Of a stretch of DNA of 64,000 nucleotides, positions 16,331 through 25,259 are shown piece by piece. The translations under genes and the position numbers were made by a program. Within the stretch, counting starts at the first letter, position 1. Each line of letters opens with the position of its first letter. The DNA is from Lentisphaerae bacterium RIFOXYA12_64_32 (GTDB lineage Bacteria; Verrucomicrobiota; Lentisphaeria; Oligosphaerales; YB12-FULL-65-16). A model generated the notes under the pieces. It saw only the letters and a program-made list of their open reading frames with translations, was not told the origin of the DNA and made no database searches. The stretch spans positions 1 through 64,000 of the forward strand of contig MHBL01000433.1 in assembly GCA_001803235.1 (NCBI GenBank), given 5' to 3'.

Positions 16331-17509
16331 ATGCCAGGTTCGACCCAACGCGTGATGCAGGCCTTCGCGCACCAGGCACCGGATCGTACGCCCCTGTTCG
16401 AGATCTTCCAGCCTTGTCATCCGGTCCACTGGGACATCTGCGGGCGGAACATTGCCACGGACATGGCCCTGCAATGGGACGCGTATGCGGACGGCGTGGC
16501 GCACCAGGAACTGGTCGACGCCAAGGCCAAGGCGGTGTTTGCCATCAGCAAATTCTTCGGCCTGGACATGGTGCACTTCCCCGGCGACCCGCCCGCGCGC
16601 CTCGGCGAACTGCGCAAGACGGGTCCGACCGCGTGGCGCCTGAACGGCGTGGACTATGTCCTCGACGCGCGCACCAAGCTCATCGTGCTCGCGAACCCGG
16701 GCGAAGCCGACGCCGACTCGCACCGACTCTCAGAGGACGACCTGCGCCGGCAGGTCGAGCAGTGGGACGGCACGGTCAAGCCCCTGCCCAAGTCCGAGTT
16801 CGCGGTCTACCGCCAGGTGCAGCGCCTGGCTGCGGCGGAGGGGCTCGATTGGGTCTACATGGGCGAGGTCGGCGGCGGCACGGGCGTGGCGTTCTTCCCG
16901 CCGTTCATGCTCATGTGGTTCGTGTGCGAGCCGGAACTGCTGCACCGCTGGGTTGCGATGCAGTCCGCCCATGCCATGCCGCTCATGCGCCGGTATGTCG
17001 AACTGGGCGCGGCGGTGATCGCCATCGGCGGCGACGTGAGTTGCGACAAGGGCCCGTTCTGCTCGCCGGCGCACTACCGCGAGTTCGTCCTGCCCGCGAT
17101 CCAGGAACAGGTAAGCTGCATCCACGCCGCGGGCGGCAAAGTGGTCTACACCTCGGACGGCAATCACTGGCCGATCCGCGACGACTTCTTCTTCAACTCG
17201 GGCATCGACGGCTACAAGGAGGTCGACTTCGCGGCCGGCATGACCCTGGAGCGGCTGATCGCGGAGGGTGTCAAGGACCGGGTCTGCCTGATCGGCAACG
17301 TCGACGCGCGCCACACCATGTGCCAGGGCACGTGCGGCGAGGTGCGGGCGCACGTCCGGCGCTGCCTCGAACTCGGCCGCCAGACCCCGGGCGGGCACAT
17401 CCTGCACCTCAGCCACTCCGTGCACGAGGACGTGCAGGTCGAGAACTACCACGCCATGATCGGCGCCTACCGCGAGTTCTTCGGCCTCGAACCGCTGCCG
17501 CGGCGGTGA
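16331..17509 (+). CDS. Uroporphyrinogen-decarboxylase-like protein (URO-D superfamily), second paralogue
   Basis: A 392-residue protein of the URO-D superfamily. It has an N-terminal STQRVMQAFAHQAPDRTPL helix, a central ADGLDWVY-like strand region, and the barrel end VKDRVCLIGNVDARHT followed by LELGRQTPGGHILHLSHSVH, the usual near-C-terminal signature. It shares only fold-level similarity with the gene at 4617. The conserved HxC metal site is not visible; the equivalent position reads GGKVVYTSDGNHW. Function is unknown; relatives in PVC genomes accompany polysaccharide-degradation loci, and here it sits directly after a secreted beta-helix protein. Confidence 0.78.
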   Translation: MPGSTQRVMQAFAHQAPDRTPLFEIFQPCHPVHWDICGRNIATDMALQWDAYADGVAHQELVDAKAKAVFAISKFFGLDMVHFPGDPPARLGELRKTGPTAWRLNGVDYVLDARTKLIVLANPGEADADSHRLSEDDLRRQVEQWDGTVKPLPKSEFAVYRQVQRLAAAEGLDWVYMGEVGGGTGVAFFPPFMLMWFVCEPELLHRWVAMQSAHAMPLMRRYVELGAAVIAIGGDVSCDKGPFCSPAHYREFVLPAIQEQVSCIHAAGGKVVYTSDGNHWPIRDDFFFNSGIDGYKEVDFAAGMTLERLIAEGVKDRVCLIGNVDARHTMCQGTCGEVRAHVRRCLELGRQTPGGHILHLSHSVHEDVQVENYHAMIGAYREFFGLEPLPRR

Positions 17510-17763
17510 CGGAGGGAAGTAGGGCAAGGCTCCAGCCTTGCCGACCGCTGGGGTCTATGGAGCGCCCGCGTCTCGCGGGCCTGTCTTCCGTGGCGAGGCG
17601 GTCCCCCGCGAGCCAGCACGTCCGGAGACCTTCGCTGGCATCGGTTCCTGCCAGGCCGGCAGCGTGCCCGCCGTAGCCACCCGCCGTCACGCAGATTCGC
17701 TTCGGCGGTTCTTGTCCTGCAATCACTCAATCATCTCGGAGAGTTGCTCCGGCGCCCCCGCCT

Positions 17764-17850
17764 GAGTGCCGCCCTTCAGGCGGAAGTGGCAGCGACGCTT
17801 CAGCGAGCGGCACGCGGCGTTGCCACCCGCACATGCGCCGCCCCGCCGGA
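17764..17850 (+). repeat. Family G repeat, copy 1
   Basis: It contains CTTCAGGCGGAAGTGGCAGC followed by GACGCTTCAGCGAGCGGCAC, then GTTGCCACCCGCAC. The inverse copy lies at 20665-20760, so the two form a facing pair around the large gene between them. Left of it (17510-17763) there is only a short family-C-like hairpin and no gene. Confidence 0.7.
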
Positions 17851-17929
17851 ACACGCGCCCCCACCCTCTTCCCGCGCTGAATCGTCCCCGACCGAAAACC
17901 GGCTCAGAACAGAGTTCCGCCCCGCCGTC

Positions 17930-20554
17930 TCATCGGTCGCTGGCCGGCCCCAGTGCCTTCCCGACCTGGTCGAGGAATGCGTCGCTGCCGGCGGCCAGAA
18001 CGGTGTCATACTCCGGGAAGTAAAGAACCCGTTCGTACTCCCGCATGGCGACGCCCTGGCGCTGCAGGTACCCGCGCACGTCCTCGCGGGCGTCCTTGAG
18101 GCGGTCCTTGCTGACCGAGTAGCGCCGGATGGCCACGTCCGGACCGGGAAAGATCCAGATCTCGTCGTCGCGCACGTCCACGCGACAAAGGTAGGCGGAC
18201 TGCAGGTGTTGCAGGACAGCCCACAGGCTCTGGCCGTGCAAGTCTATGTCCAGCTTCGGGTTCCACGCCAATGGCCATTTCTCGATGGCAGGATCAGGTG
18301 CTGCGTCGTCGTCGGTTGCCTGGTCTTCGCCGTCCTTGGGGAACTCCATCGCCGGCACGCGCGCCGCAGCCACCTTCTCCGGCAGACGCGTCCCCCAGTC
18401 GGGCATCATCATCTCCAGCCTCGCGCCTGGGGCTGGCATCTGCCGTGCCTTGCAGATGGCCCGGAGCGCGGTCACTGCCGTCACAAGGTCAGCCTGACGG
18501 CACACGAATTCCGGGACGAGGCGATGGTTTAGGATCTTGGCGGATTCCGCAAACCGTGCCTGCCGCTCCCGCCGTCGTCGCGCGTGCCTGCCGACCACGT
18601 CCTCGAATGGCTTCCCGATGCGGTGCAGGCAAGTGTCGAATGCGTCGACGGTCAGGGTCAGACCACCTGCCACGTCGAGTTGTGCAGGGCAGCCAGGCGC
18701 CACGCGGACGGTGCGGGTCTGGGCAGCGGTGTCTCCTGCCGCGGCAGTGCTCACCTCGACCTGATAGGCCTCCCCGCAGACGAGCTCGGAAACGCGGATC
18801 GTCAGTTCCGTGGTTGCGGACTGCGCGGGTGGTGCCGAGATCAGCACTGGCAGGACCGTCGCGTTTCCAGGTAGCGTGAAGCCCACACTGGCAAGTTGCG
18901 GACTACCATTCGGCGCAACGCTGACGCGGTATTCGCGGGGGCTTGGTTCCAGAAGACGCAGTGCTGAGCCCGCCTCCTCCAATTGCGCCCCCGGCCCCTC
19001 GGCGTACAGCTTGCCTGTCCCGGGGTAGTAGTCCAGACTGACATCACCCAGGGACTCAGCCAGGCAGCCAACGACGGCCGCGACGGTCTCCGCCGGCAAA
19101 GTCACACCGTAGTACCGCGTCTGTCGGCCCGGAGGCGTTGACTCATCAGCGGCGGCTGGTGCGCCTTCGCGTCTGACCTCAGGAACGGGGTCCGACGCTC
19201 GCTGCGAGACACACCATGGGTCATCGACAAGGTATGACTGGGGCAGTTCGACCCAGTAGGGATTGACTTCGGACGCTGTGAGAACGACGAATGTCCTCTC
19301 GGCCGCTTCGGGGCTGCGTGCCAGGTACGGAGTCGGCAGGATCAAATGCTGCTGGCGCCAGGTGCCGAATACCGAGCGGCCCCGCACCCCCACGGCCAGG
19401 CCGGGGCCCTCGGCCTGCCATTCAACGGCGAGCGAGTAGGGTTCCCTGAGCGACACATCGACACCACCCTCCATGGTGCGAGACTTGATGGTGAACCGAA
19501 CCGGCTTGTTCTCCGGGGAAAGACACATGGACTCGATCCTGCCCTCCGTACCGGGCACAACGAGAGTCTGGAGGTCCTGCAGAAGGATCATTCCTTCAGT
19601 GCCGGCTTGCGTCACCGGACCGCGCCAGTCGACCGGACGTTCCGGGTGGGCAACGTGTTCGCGCACGGCGGCGAGAAGTCTGGCGTCCCGGACCTCGACA
19701 AGCCGGAGTCGTTCGCGAATGTGGGACATGAACCACAACCCGCCGTCGAGCATTGAGAACACTTTCCCTGCGTCGCGGAGCTCCTGGGGCGTGTTGTGGT
19801 GCACGAAGAGTCGCCCGACCGGGAACTCGAGGAACCTGAACCACGCCCCGGGCGGCGTGTCAACCCCGTAATCGGCGAGAACCCTCACGTTCGCGGGAGA
19901 TGAAGAGTCGTGGGGGTCCCCAGGCAGGAATTCGGGGGTTGACCGTTCTTCGTTCTGGAAATCGTACCGCGTTTGCATCGCGTCAGCCCCGTCCGGAAGG
20001 ACTTCCTTGTCATAGATAACGACAGCCGCCGACTGCACTCTTAACCCAGTCCTGCTTGCCATGCAGACGTACCGAATCAGTTCGCCGAGGGGGATGTCCT
20101 CCACGTTCATTGACAGGGGTTCCCGACCGGCCTTGTCCGGCCCGGGCGGGAGGAAGGTCCAAATCTCGATGCCCTTGCCCGTCGGATCCAATTCGCGACC
20201 GCGCTTTCGGATCCAGTCGAGCACTTGCGGCAAGGGCGTGTCCGCGAAATCGACCTTGGGCAGAATCCAGTCCTGAAGCCCTTGGCGAGTCTTGGCAGTC
20301 CGGCTGACGACACGAGTCGGTTCCGCTCTGCCTGGAGCATCCTGCTGGGTTGTTTCCTCGAAGTTGACATTCGACGTCAGGACCAGGTAGAGGGCACACG
20401 GTTCCGGCTGTTGGAGTTCGCGCCCCACCAACGGCAGGCGAATATGCATGATCCCCTGGCGCGCCAGGATCAGGTCTGTATCCAGACGCGCAGCGTAGAC
20501 CTGCTGGCCCTGCCCATCGAAGAGGTCGCAGGAGAACGCGAGGTCGAACTGCAT
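17930..20554 (-). CDS. Large protein with a secretin-N0-like segment, probably 5'-truncated
   Basis: At least 874 residues. Residues about 100-180 resemble the short secretin/TonB N-terminal domain: VDFADTPLPQVLDWIRKRG, then LSMNVEDIPLGELIRYVC and VVIYDKE. A second weak copy occurs near the C-terminus (LDIDLHGQSLWAVLQHLQ, then IWIFPGPD). No signal peptide or secretin barrel is seen. Upstream of the ATG the same frame stays open for about 29 codons of protein-like sequence (including RIEIKPTRLFYDYLL) to a TGA just beyond, where the family G repeat begins. The original start, and any export signal, may therefore have been lost by that insertion. No ribosome site precedes the ATG at 20554. Function is unknown. 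Confidence 0.65.
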   Translation of the reverse strand: MQFDLAFSCDLFDGQGQQVYAARLDTDLILARQGIMHIRLPLVGRELQQPEPCALYLVLTSNVNFEETTQQDAPGRAEPTRVVSRTAKTRQGLQDWILPKVDFADTPLPQVLDWIRKRGRELDPTGKGIEIWTFLPPGPDKAGREPLSMNVEDIPLGELIRYVCMASRTGLRVQSAAVVIYDKEVLPDGADAMQTRYDFQNEERSTPEFLPGDPHDSSSPANVRVLADYGVDTPPGAWFRFLEFPVGRLFVHHNTPQELRDAGKVFSMLDGGLWFMSHIRERLRLVEVRDARLLAAVREHVAHPERPVDWRGPVTQAGTEGMILLQDLQTLVVPGTEGRIESMCLSPENKPVRFTIKSRTMEGGVDVSLREPYSLAVEWQAEGPGLAVGVRGRSVFGTWRQQHLILPTPYLARSPEAAERTFVVLTASEVNPYWVELPQSYLVDDPWCVSQRASDPVPEVRREGAPAAADESTPPGRQTRYYGVTLPAETVAAVVGCLAESLGDVSLDYYPGTGKLYAEGPGAQLEEAGSALRLLEPSPREYRVSVAPNGSPQLASVGFTLPGNATVLPVLISAPPAQSATTELTIRVSELVCGEAYQVEVSTAAAGDTAAQTRTVRVAPGCPAQLDVAGGLTLTVDAFDTCLHRIGKPFEDVVGRHARRRRERQARFAESAKILNHRLVPEFVCRQADLVTAVTALRAICKARQMPAPGARLEMMMPDWGTRLPEKVAAARVPAMEFPKDGEDQATDDDAAPDPAIEKWPLAWNPKLDIDLHGQSLWAVLQHLQSAYLCRVDVRDDEIWIFPGPDVAIRRYSVSKDRLKDAREDVRGYLQRQGVAMREYERVLYFPEYDTVLAAGSDAFLDQVGKALGPASDR

Positions 20555-20664
20555 GAGAAGGTAGTCGTAGAAGAGCCGTGTCGGCTTGATCTCGATCCGG
20601 GCCGTGCGAGGCCCCGCAAGACGGACGAGGGGAATGCGTCAGCTCCTGACCGAACCGCGCGCTT

Positions 20665-20760
20665 CCCGGCGCGTCGGCACGGGTGCGCGTGGCAACGCCG
20701 TGGGCCGCTCGCTGAAGCGTCGCTGCCACTTCCGCCTGAAAGGCGGGACTCAGACGGAGA
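20665..20760 (-). repeat. Family G repeat, copy 2 (inverted)
   Basis: This is the reverse complement of the 17764-17850 block, with CCGCTCGCTGAAGCGTCGCT and GCCACTTCCGCCTGAAAGGC. It lies just upstream of the large gene at 17930-20554 and marks the place where that gene's protein-like frame ends. Confidence 0.75.
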
Positions 20761-20984
20761 CGCCCGGATAGCAGCCGCACATGACCGGCCGGTCGTCGCC
20801 CGGGAACCGCTGATGCACCGCTGACAAGGCGCGTTGCGGAGATCCTCGTGGCCGGACCCGGGTTGGCCGGCAGCGGCATGCTGATGCCGATTACGAGCGT
20901 ACCGACGAAGCAGGCGGTGGTGAACTTGCCGGTATCGGCCGCGGTCATACTGAGCAGGTCTTTCCCGTAGCCGATGAGCAGTGG

Positions 20985-21303
20985 CGTGAAACTCTGTGCG
21001 ACCACGGCCAGCAGGTAGCCCTTCGCGACCGGACGCGCTGACCACCACAGCGGCATTGAACTCCGTCACCAGGCCGATTGCCTTCGTGCGCTCGAGACTG
21101 ACCGAGTTGACCATGGGCTGGCCGGCGTCGCGCCGGCAGCACGCCCATTGCTGCGGAATCCACAACGTGCGTTCACCGGCGGCGGTGCGAAACCGCAACG
21201 CCTCGGCACCGTCCGGCAGCGTGGTCGTGTTTGCGCCGCCGCGCTTCACGGCGCGCGAACAGTGGATGTTCTCACCGATGACGACGAACTGGCTCCATTC
21301 CAT
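20985..21303 (-). pseudogene. Pterin-binding (dihydropteroate synthase-like) protein, internally deleted remnant
   Basis: From ATG 21303 (MEWSQFVVIGENIHCSR) the N-terminus matches pterin-binding proteins of the methyltetrahydrofolate-corrinoid methyltransferase type. After LWIPQQW the sequence jumps to GQPMVNSVSLERTKAIGL and FNAAVVVSASGREGLPAG, which in intact relatives lies roughly 90 residues further on. Then the frame is lost. Intact proteins are about 280-330 residues. An adjacent open frame (20840-21000, minus) encodes an unrecognised hydrophobic stretch, FTTACFVGTLVIGISMPL, possibly another fragment. Confidence 0.55.
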
Positions 21304-21520
21304 ATGTGAGTGCTCCTCTCCGGGGCGAAGCATGGAAGCATACGACCTATACGACGAATACGACCTATACCGGCCTGACGGCCGGGGCGCAACCTAAACG
21401 CCGCGTCAAACGTCTGTGGCCTTGGTTGGCCGCGTGGTGCTTCGCTTGCGCATCGCGCTTGGCCGGCACCACGCCCGTGGCCAACCAAGCGACCTGCTCG
21501 CTCGGGCTCCCTCCCAGCTT

Positions 21521-21557
21521 GACATTGCCGTACGCGCGGCGCGCGTACGGCAATGTC
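21521..21557. terminator. 17-bp-stem palindrome overlapping the lipA stop codon
   Basis: Left arm GACATTGCCGTACGCGC and right arm GCGCGTACGGCAATGTC are perfect inverses around a 3-nt GGC loop. The right arm overlaps the lipA stop (21556-21558). As RNA it would form a strong hairpin directly after lipA, but no T-run follows, so intrinsic termination is only possible. It may instead be a repeat-element arm. Confidence 0.45.
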
Positions 21558-22749
21558 ACTCGGGGTGTCCAGAGGGGACTGGTCCCCTCTGGTGGGGGTG
21601 CGGGGGCAAAGCCCCTGCCGCTGCCGCCGCTGCCGCCGCCGCCTGGTCGGCCATGTACGAGCTGCGCACTAGTGGTGCGCTGACCACGTGTTCGAAGCCG
21701 AACTCGCGCCGTGCAATTTCGCCCCAGTCTGCGAACTCGGCGGGTGTCACGTAGCGTTCGACCGGCCAGTGCTGGCGTGACGGCGGCAGGTACTGGCCGA
21801 CGGTCAGGCTCTGCACGCCGGCCGCACGCAGGTCTGCGAACACCGCACGGACCTCCGCCGGCGTCTCGCCCATGCCGAGCATCAGCCCGGACTTGATCTG
21901 GGTGACCTGGCTCCGCGCAGACGCTACGCCGTGGCAAGCCCCTCGCCCTCCAGGGGCATGGGGCGCGCCGACAGGAGTGTTGCTTTGTCCCTCGCGCAAA
22001 GTGGTCGGAGCGTCTCGCTCCGGCGCAAGCGGGACCGAGCCGGTCCCGCCACTCTGCACAGCCCCGGGCCGCTCAACCGCCTCAGCACCCGTGCCCCTTA
22101 GCTCTTGCTCTACGCCCATTACCCCATGCCCCTTGCCTTCCGCTTCCGCGGCCAGGCGCGCGGCGGTCGCGAGCGTCCGCAGGCTGCGTGCGTAATCCGC
22201 TTGCGGCCGGACCAGGAGCGAGAGGCGCGCACAGGTTTCGATGTTGTGATTGAAGACCGTCGGGTGCGTGTCGATGACCGTGCGGATATCCGCTTCGCGC
22301 GCGCCGAAGTCCGGGGTGAGCACCTCGATGCCGGCGTCCGGGAGGCGCGCTCGAACCGCGCGCACCGTCGCGGCGAAGTGCGCCGCGCCGCCGTCCGGCA
22401 GGTCGTCGCGCGTGACGCTGGTGACGACCACGAAGCGCAGGTCCAGGCGCGCCGCGGCCTCGGCGACGTGCGCGGGTTCTTCCGGATCGGGCGGCGCGGG
22501 CTTGCCGTGAGCGACGGCGCAGAACCGGCAGTTACGCGTGCACACGTCGCCGAGGATCATGAACGTGGCGGTGCGGCGCGCCCAGCACTCGCACAGGTTC
22601 GGGCAGTCCGCGCTCTGGCAGACGGTGTGCAGGTCGAGGCTCTTGAGCAGCCCGCGCACTTCGGCGCGCGGCCGGCCGCCGCGGAACGGCACGCGCAGCC
22701 ACGGCGGCAGGCGCGGGCGGGGCTTCGGGTTGTCGGGAGTGTTGTCCAC
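21556..22749 (-). CDS. lipA: Lipoyl synthase with an in-frame insertion
   Basis: A radical-SAM enzyme that inserts two sulfurs into octanoyl-lipoyl domains. Both clusters are intact: auxiliary cluster Cys44-Cys49-Cys55 (CQSADCPNLCEC, CX4CX5C) and radical-SAM CX3CX2C at Cys70-74-77 (CTRNCRFC). The C-terminal RSSY motif (about residues 362-365) that binds the auxiliary cluster is present. The protein is 397 residues against about 290-330 normally. About 80 extra residues sit between ARLAAEAEG and TQIKSGLMLGMGET, where relatives have only a few. This DNA (about 21909-22150) is low-complexity and contains a family H repeat. An Ala-rich tail of about 30 residues follows RSSY. It is probably still functional if the loop is tolerated. 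No lipB is adjacent. Confidence 0.88.
   Translation of the reverse strand: MDNTPDNPKPRPRLPPWLRVPFRGGRPRAEVRGLLKSLDLHTVCQSADCPNLCECWARRTATFMILGDVCTRNCRFCAVAHGKPAPPDPEEPAHVAEAAARLDLRFVVVTSVTRDDLPDGGAAHFAATVRAVRARLPDAGIEVLTPDFGAREADIRTVIDTHPTVFNHNIETCARLSLLVRPQADYARSLRTLATAARLAAEAEGKGHGVMGVEQELRGTGAEAVERPGAVQSGGTGSVPLAPERDAPTTLREGQSNTPVGAPHAPGGRGACHGVASARSQVTQIKSGLMLGMGETPAEVRAVFADLRAAGVQSLTVGQYLPPSRQHWPVERYVTPAEFADWGEIARREFGFEHVVSAPLVRSSYMADQAAAAAAAAAGALPPHPHQRGPVPSGHPE
21998..22055. repeat. Family H repeat inside lipA
   Basis: This 58-bp unit starts AAAGTGGTCGGAGCG and ends GGTCCCGCCACTCT, with two internal hairpins (GGAGCG..CGCTCC and GGGACC..GGTCCC). A near-identical unit with perfect AAAGTGG/CCACTTT ends is at 55350-55407. 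Here it stays in frame within the lipA coding sequence. Confidence 0.7.
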
Positions 22750-22845
22750 GGGAGAGGGTTCGGGGTTCAGGGTTCGGGGTTCAGGGGGAGGGGGGAGGCA
22801 GGACGCCAGCCACCCCGCGACGCAAATCCGGCCTCTTCGTCAGAG

Positions 22846-22945
22846 TCCCGCCTTCAGGCGGAAGCCGTAGCGACGCTTCAGCGAGTGGGCGGGGATCGGC
22901 TCGCTGAAGCTCGCCTCCACTTCCGGCTGAAGCCGGGACTCAGAC
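22846..22945. repeat. Family G repeat, copy 3 (complete palindromic form)
   Basis: The left arm reads AGTCCCGCCTTCAGGCGGAA then CGACGCTTCAGCGAG. The right arm is its inverse (CTCGCTGAAGCTCGCCTCCA, then TTCCGGCTGAAGCCGGGACT). This is the most symmetrical copy of the family. It lies between lipA and the SGNH-ligase gene; the rest of that gap holds no gene. Confidence 0.75.
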
Positions 22946-22982
22946 TCGGGAGTTGCGTCCGCAAAACGACTCTGCGCCGTCC

Positions 22983-25097
22983 TCACTCCAGTTCGGTTTT
23001 CACCACCTTGCCGGCGGGGTTGCGCGGCAGTGCGTCGCGGAACTCAATGATATGCGGGAGCTTGTACGATGGCAGCCGCGCGTGGCAGTGCCGACGGACC
23101 TCGGTTTCCGTCAGGCTCGGGTCGTCACGCACAATGTACGCCTTGATCAGTTCGCCGAGCGACTCGCGTACACCCGTAGCCGGCACGCCCTTGACCGCGA
23201 CCTCGCGGACCTTAGGGAGCCCCAGCAGCACGCCTTCGACTTCAGCGGCAAACACGTTCTCGCCGCCGACAATGATCATATCCTTCTTTCGACCCTGCAC
23301 GAAGAAGTACCCGTCCTCGTCGACCAGCGCCAGGTCGCCGGTCCGGAACCAGGCCCGGCCGTTGACCGTGACCACGGCTTCTTCGAGCTTGCCCGGCTGG
23401 TTGTAGTACCCCTCAATGGCGTTCTCGCGTGCGAACAGCAGTTCGCCGGTCGTGCCGGCCGGGACCGGCTGGAACTGCTCGTCGACGATCAGCGCCTCGA
23501 CGAACGGCAGCAGTTTTCCGATCGAGGCCGGGCGCTGTTCGGCATCCTCGCCGAGCAGCACGTGCGTTGCCGAGATGGTCTCGGTGAGGCCGAAGAAGTT
23601 GTGGAGCTCAACGCCCGGGAAGTGCAACTGCAGTTTCTGGATCGTGCCGACCGGCATGGGCGAGCCGGCATAGGCGATCAACCGCAGCGAGGACGTGTCG
23701 ACGTCCTTCAGGTTCGGCAACGCGACCACGCGTTGCAGGATCGACGGCACGGTCAGAAACGTGGTGATGCGCTCGCGCGCGATCAGCGCCAGCAGGCTGT
23801 CCGGGGCGGTGTCCGCCGTGATAATGACCGGCGTCTTCTGGTACGCGGCGGCCGGCAGCGAGCTGTAGAGCGCCGTGCAGTGGAACATCGGGTTCACCAG
23901 CAGGTGCACGTCGGACGGGCCGAAGTCTTGCGCGTTGATCGTGGCCATGACGTTGAAGATCAGGTCCACGTGGCGCATGACCGCGCCCTTCGGCGCCGCC
24001 GTGGTGCCGGACGTGTGCATGATGATCGAGACCGTGTCCTCGGGCAGCGGCTGCTCGGTGAAGGCGCCGTGCGTCTCGAGCAACGTGGAGAACGTCGTCA
24101 TACCGCTTGCGTCTGCAGCGGCCTTGACCCGGATCAGCTTGAGTTCCGGCAGGCATGCAGCCGCCTGCAGCACGTCGCGGTCGCGCTCGCTCTGCACCAC
24201 GAGGAGTTCCGGCCGGACGTTGCGGAAGATGCCATCGAGACTGTCCGTCCGAAGCCACGTGTTGAGCGGCACAATGGCGCCGCCGAGCTTGACGATGGCC
24301 CAGTAGAGCAGGAAATACTCCATACTGTTCGGCAGGAACACGGCGACCTTCGGGTGCTCACACCCGGCGAGGTTGCGGAGTCCGCACGCCAGGCGCGTCG
24401 CGAGCGCGTCGGCCTCGGCGAACGTCAGGCGCCAGTCGCCGTGTACGGCGGCCGGGCGGTCGGGCGCCAGCGCCACCGCCTCGTTCCAGAAGTCGCGCGT
24501 CGTGTGCAGCGTGGGCTTGCGCGCCGGCAACGCCTTCTCGCCGAGAAGTTTCTCCAACACGGGCTCAAGCGTGTCGGCGACGCAGCGGTTCCCGTACTCG
24601 TTCGGGTGGTTCCGGTCGCGCCAGCCGCAGCGGTCCTGGATGATGTCTTCCTGAATGTTCGCGACGTACTCGCAGCCGTGCCGCGCGGCAATGCTCGCTT
24701 CCAGGTCCCGGTACGCCACGGCGCGCGCGTCGATCCCGTACACCTTCGGCACGCGTTGCCCGGCGCGGTTGCGGTACAGCCCGAACACGCCCAGCACGAC
24801 GACGCGGACATTGCGCTTGCGCAGTTCGCAGACCATGTATTCGAGGTCGGCGGCCCAGGCGGCGAACGGCCGCTCGTCGCGCCACCAGTCGTTGGCGCCG
24901 AACTCGATCAGCACGATGTCCGGGGCGAGCGCGAGCACGTCCGCATCGAACCGGGCGCGGGCGTCGACGAACGTCTCGCCGCCCACGCCCTTGTTCACAA
25001 ACTCGTGCCGCGGGAACCGGTCCTGCAGAATATCGCTGTACCGGCCGCGCTCACCGCCGCAACTGCTCAGACTGTCACCGAAACAAATGATGCGCAT
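22983..25097 (-). CDS. Fusion of SGNH/GDSL hydrolase and AMP-dependent acyl-CoA synthetase
   Basis: A 704-residue two-domain protein. Residues 1-190 form an SGNH hydrolase: block I CFGDSLSSCG, block III FGANDWW and block V DRNHPNEYG (Asp-x-x-His). Residues about 200-704 form a full acyl-CoA synthetase: P-loop IMHTSGTTAAPKGAV, FFGLTET, the hinge WFRTGDLALVDEDGY followed by GRKKDMIIVGGENV, and the C-terminal lysine in RNPAGKVVK. It could release an acyl group from an ester and activate it to acyl-AMP/CoA; this coupling is inference. The start is placed at 25097 (MRIICFGDS), where the SGNH fold begins; an upstream in-frame ATG adds 26 unconvincing residues. It is cytoplasmic, with no signal peptide. 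Confidence 0.85.
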   Translation of the reverse strand: MRIICFGDSLSSCGGERGRYSDILQDRFPRHEFVNKGVGGETFVDARARFDADVLALAPDIVLIEFGANDWWRDERPFAAWAADLEYMVCELRKRNVRVVVLGVFGLYRNRAGQRVPKVYGIDARAVAYRDLEASIAARHGCEYVANIQEDIIQDRCGWRDRNHPNEYGNRCVADTLEPVLEKLLGEKALPARKPTLHTTRDFWNEAVALAPDRPAAVHGDWRLTFAEADALATRLACGLRNLAGCEHPKVAVFLPNSMEYFLLYWAIVKLGGAIVPLNTWLRTDSLDGIFRNVRPELLVVQSERDRDVLQAAACLPELKLIRVKAAADASGMTTFSTLLETHGAFTEQPLPEDTVSIIMHTSGTTAAPKGAVMRHVDLIFNVMATINAQDFGPSDVHLLVNPMFHCTALYSSLPAAAYQKTPVIITADTAPDSLLALIARERITTFLTVPSILQRVVALPNLKDVDTSSLRLIAYAGSPMPVGTIQKLQLHFPGVELHNFFGLTETISATHVLLGEDAEQRPASIGKLLPFVEALIVDEQFQPVPAGTTGELLFARENAIEGYYNQPGKLEEAVVTVNGRAWFRTGDLALVDEDGYFFVQGRKKDMIIVGGENVFAAEVEGVLLGLPKVREVAVKGVPATGVRESLGELIKAYIVRDDPSLTETEVRRHCHARLPSYKLPHIIEFRDALPRNPAGKVVKTELE

Positions 25098-25194
25098 CGT
25101 GGATTCGCCTCTGTTGCCCAGTGCCGGGATCAGAAACACACGCTGGAACGTAGCGCGCCACACGCTCGGGCTCAAGCCACTGCGGTGCTGGACC

Positions 25195-25213
25195 GTAATG
25201 CGTCAGCGCCCCC
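25195..25213. repeat. 19-bp element end shared with 7884-7902
   Basis: GTAATGCGTCAGCGCCCCC, the same as the complement at 7884-7902. Its first 12 bases equal the family I terminus. It lies in the upstream region of the SGNH-ligase gene. Confidence 0.5.
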
Positions 25214-25259
25214 CGGCCGGCGGACCGGCCGGTCATAGGTTGATGTTACCCGCGCCGGT

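Noticed and set aside
13186..16332. A 1048-codon open frame on the minus strand antisense to the first beta-helix gene
   Set aside because: It has a composition typical of antisense GC-rich DNA (Arg, Ala and Val rich), no domains, and lies opposite a protein with clear signal peptide and domain order.
22953..25238. A 761-codon plus-strand frame opposite the SGNH-ligase gene
   Set aside because: It is an antisense shadow: the opposite strand has all catalytic motifs of two enzyme families.
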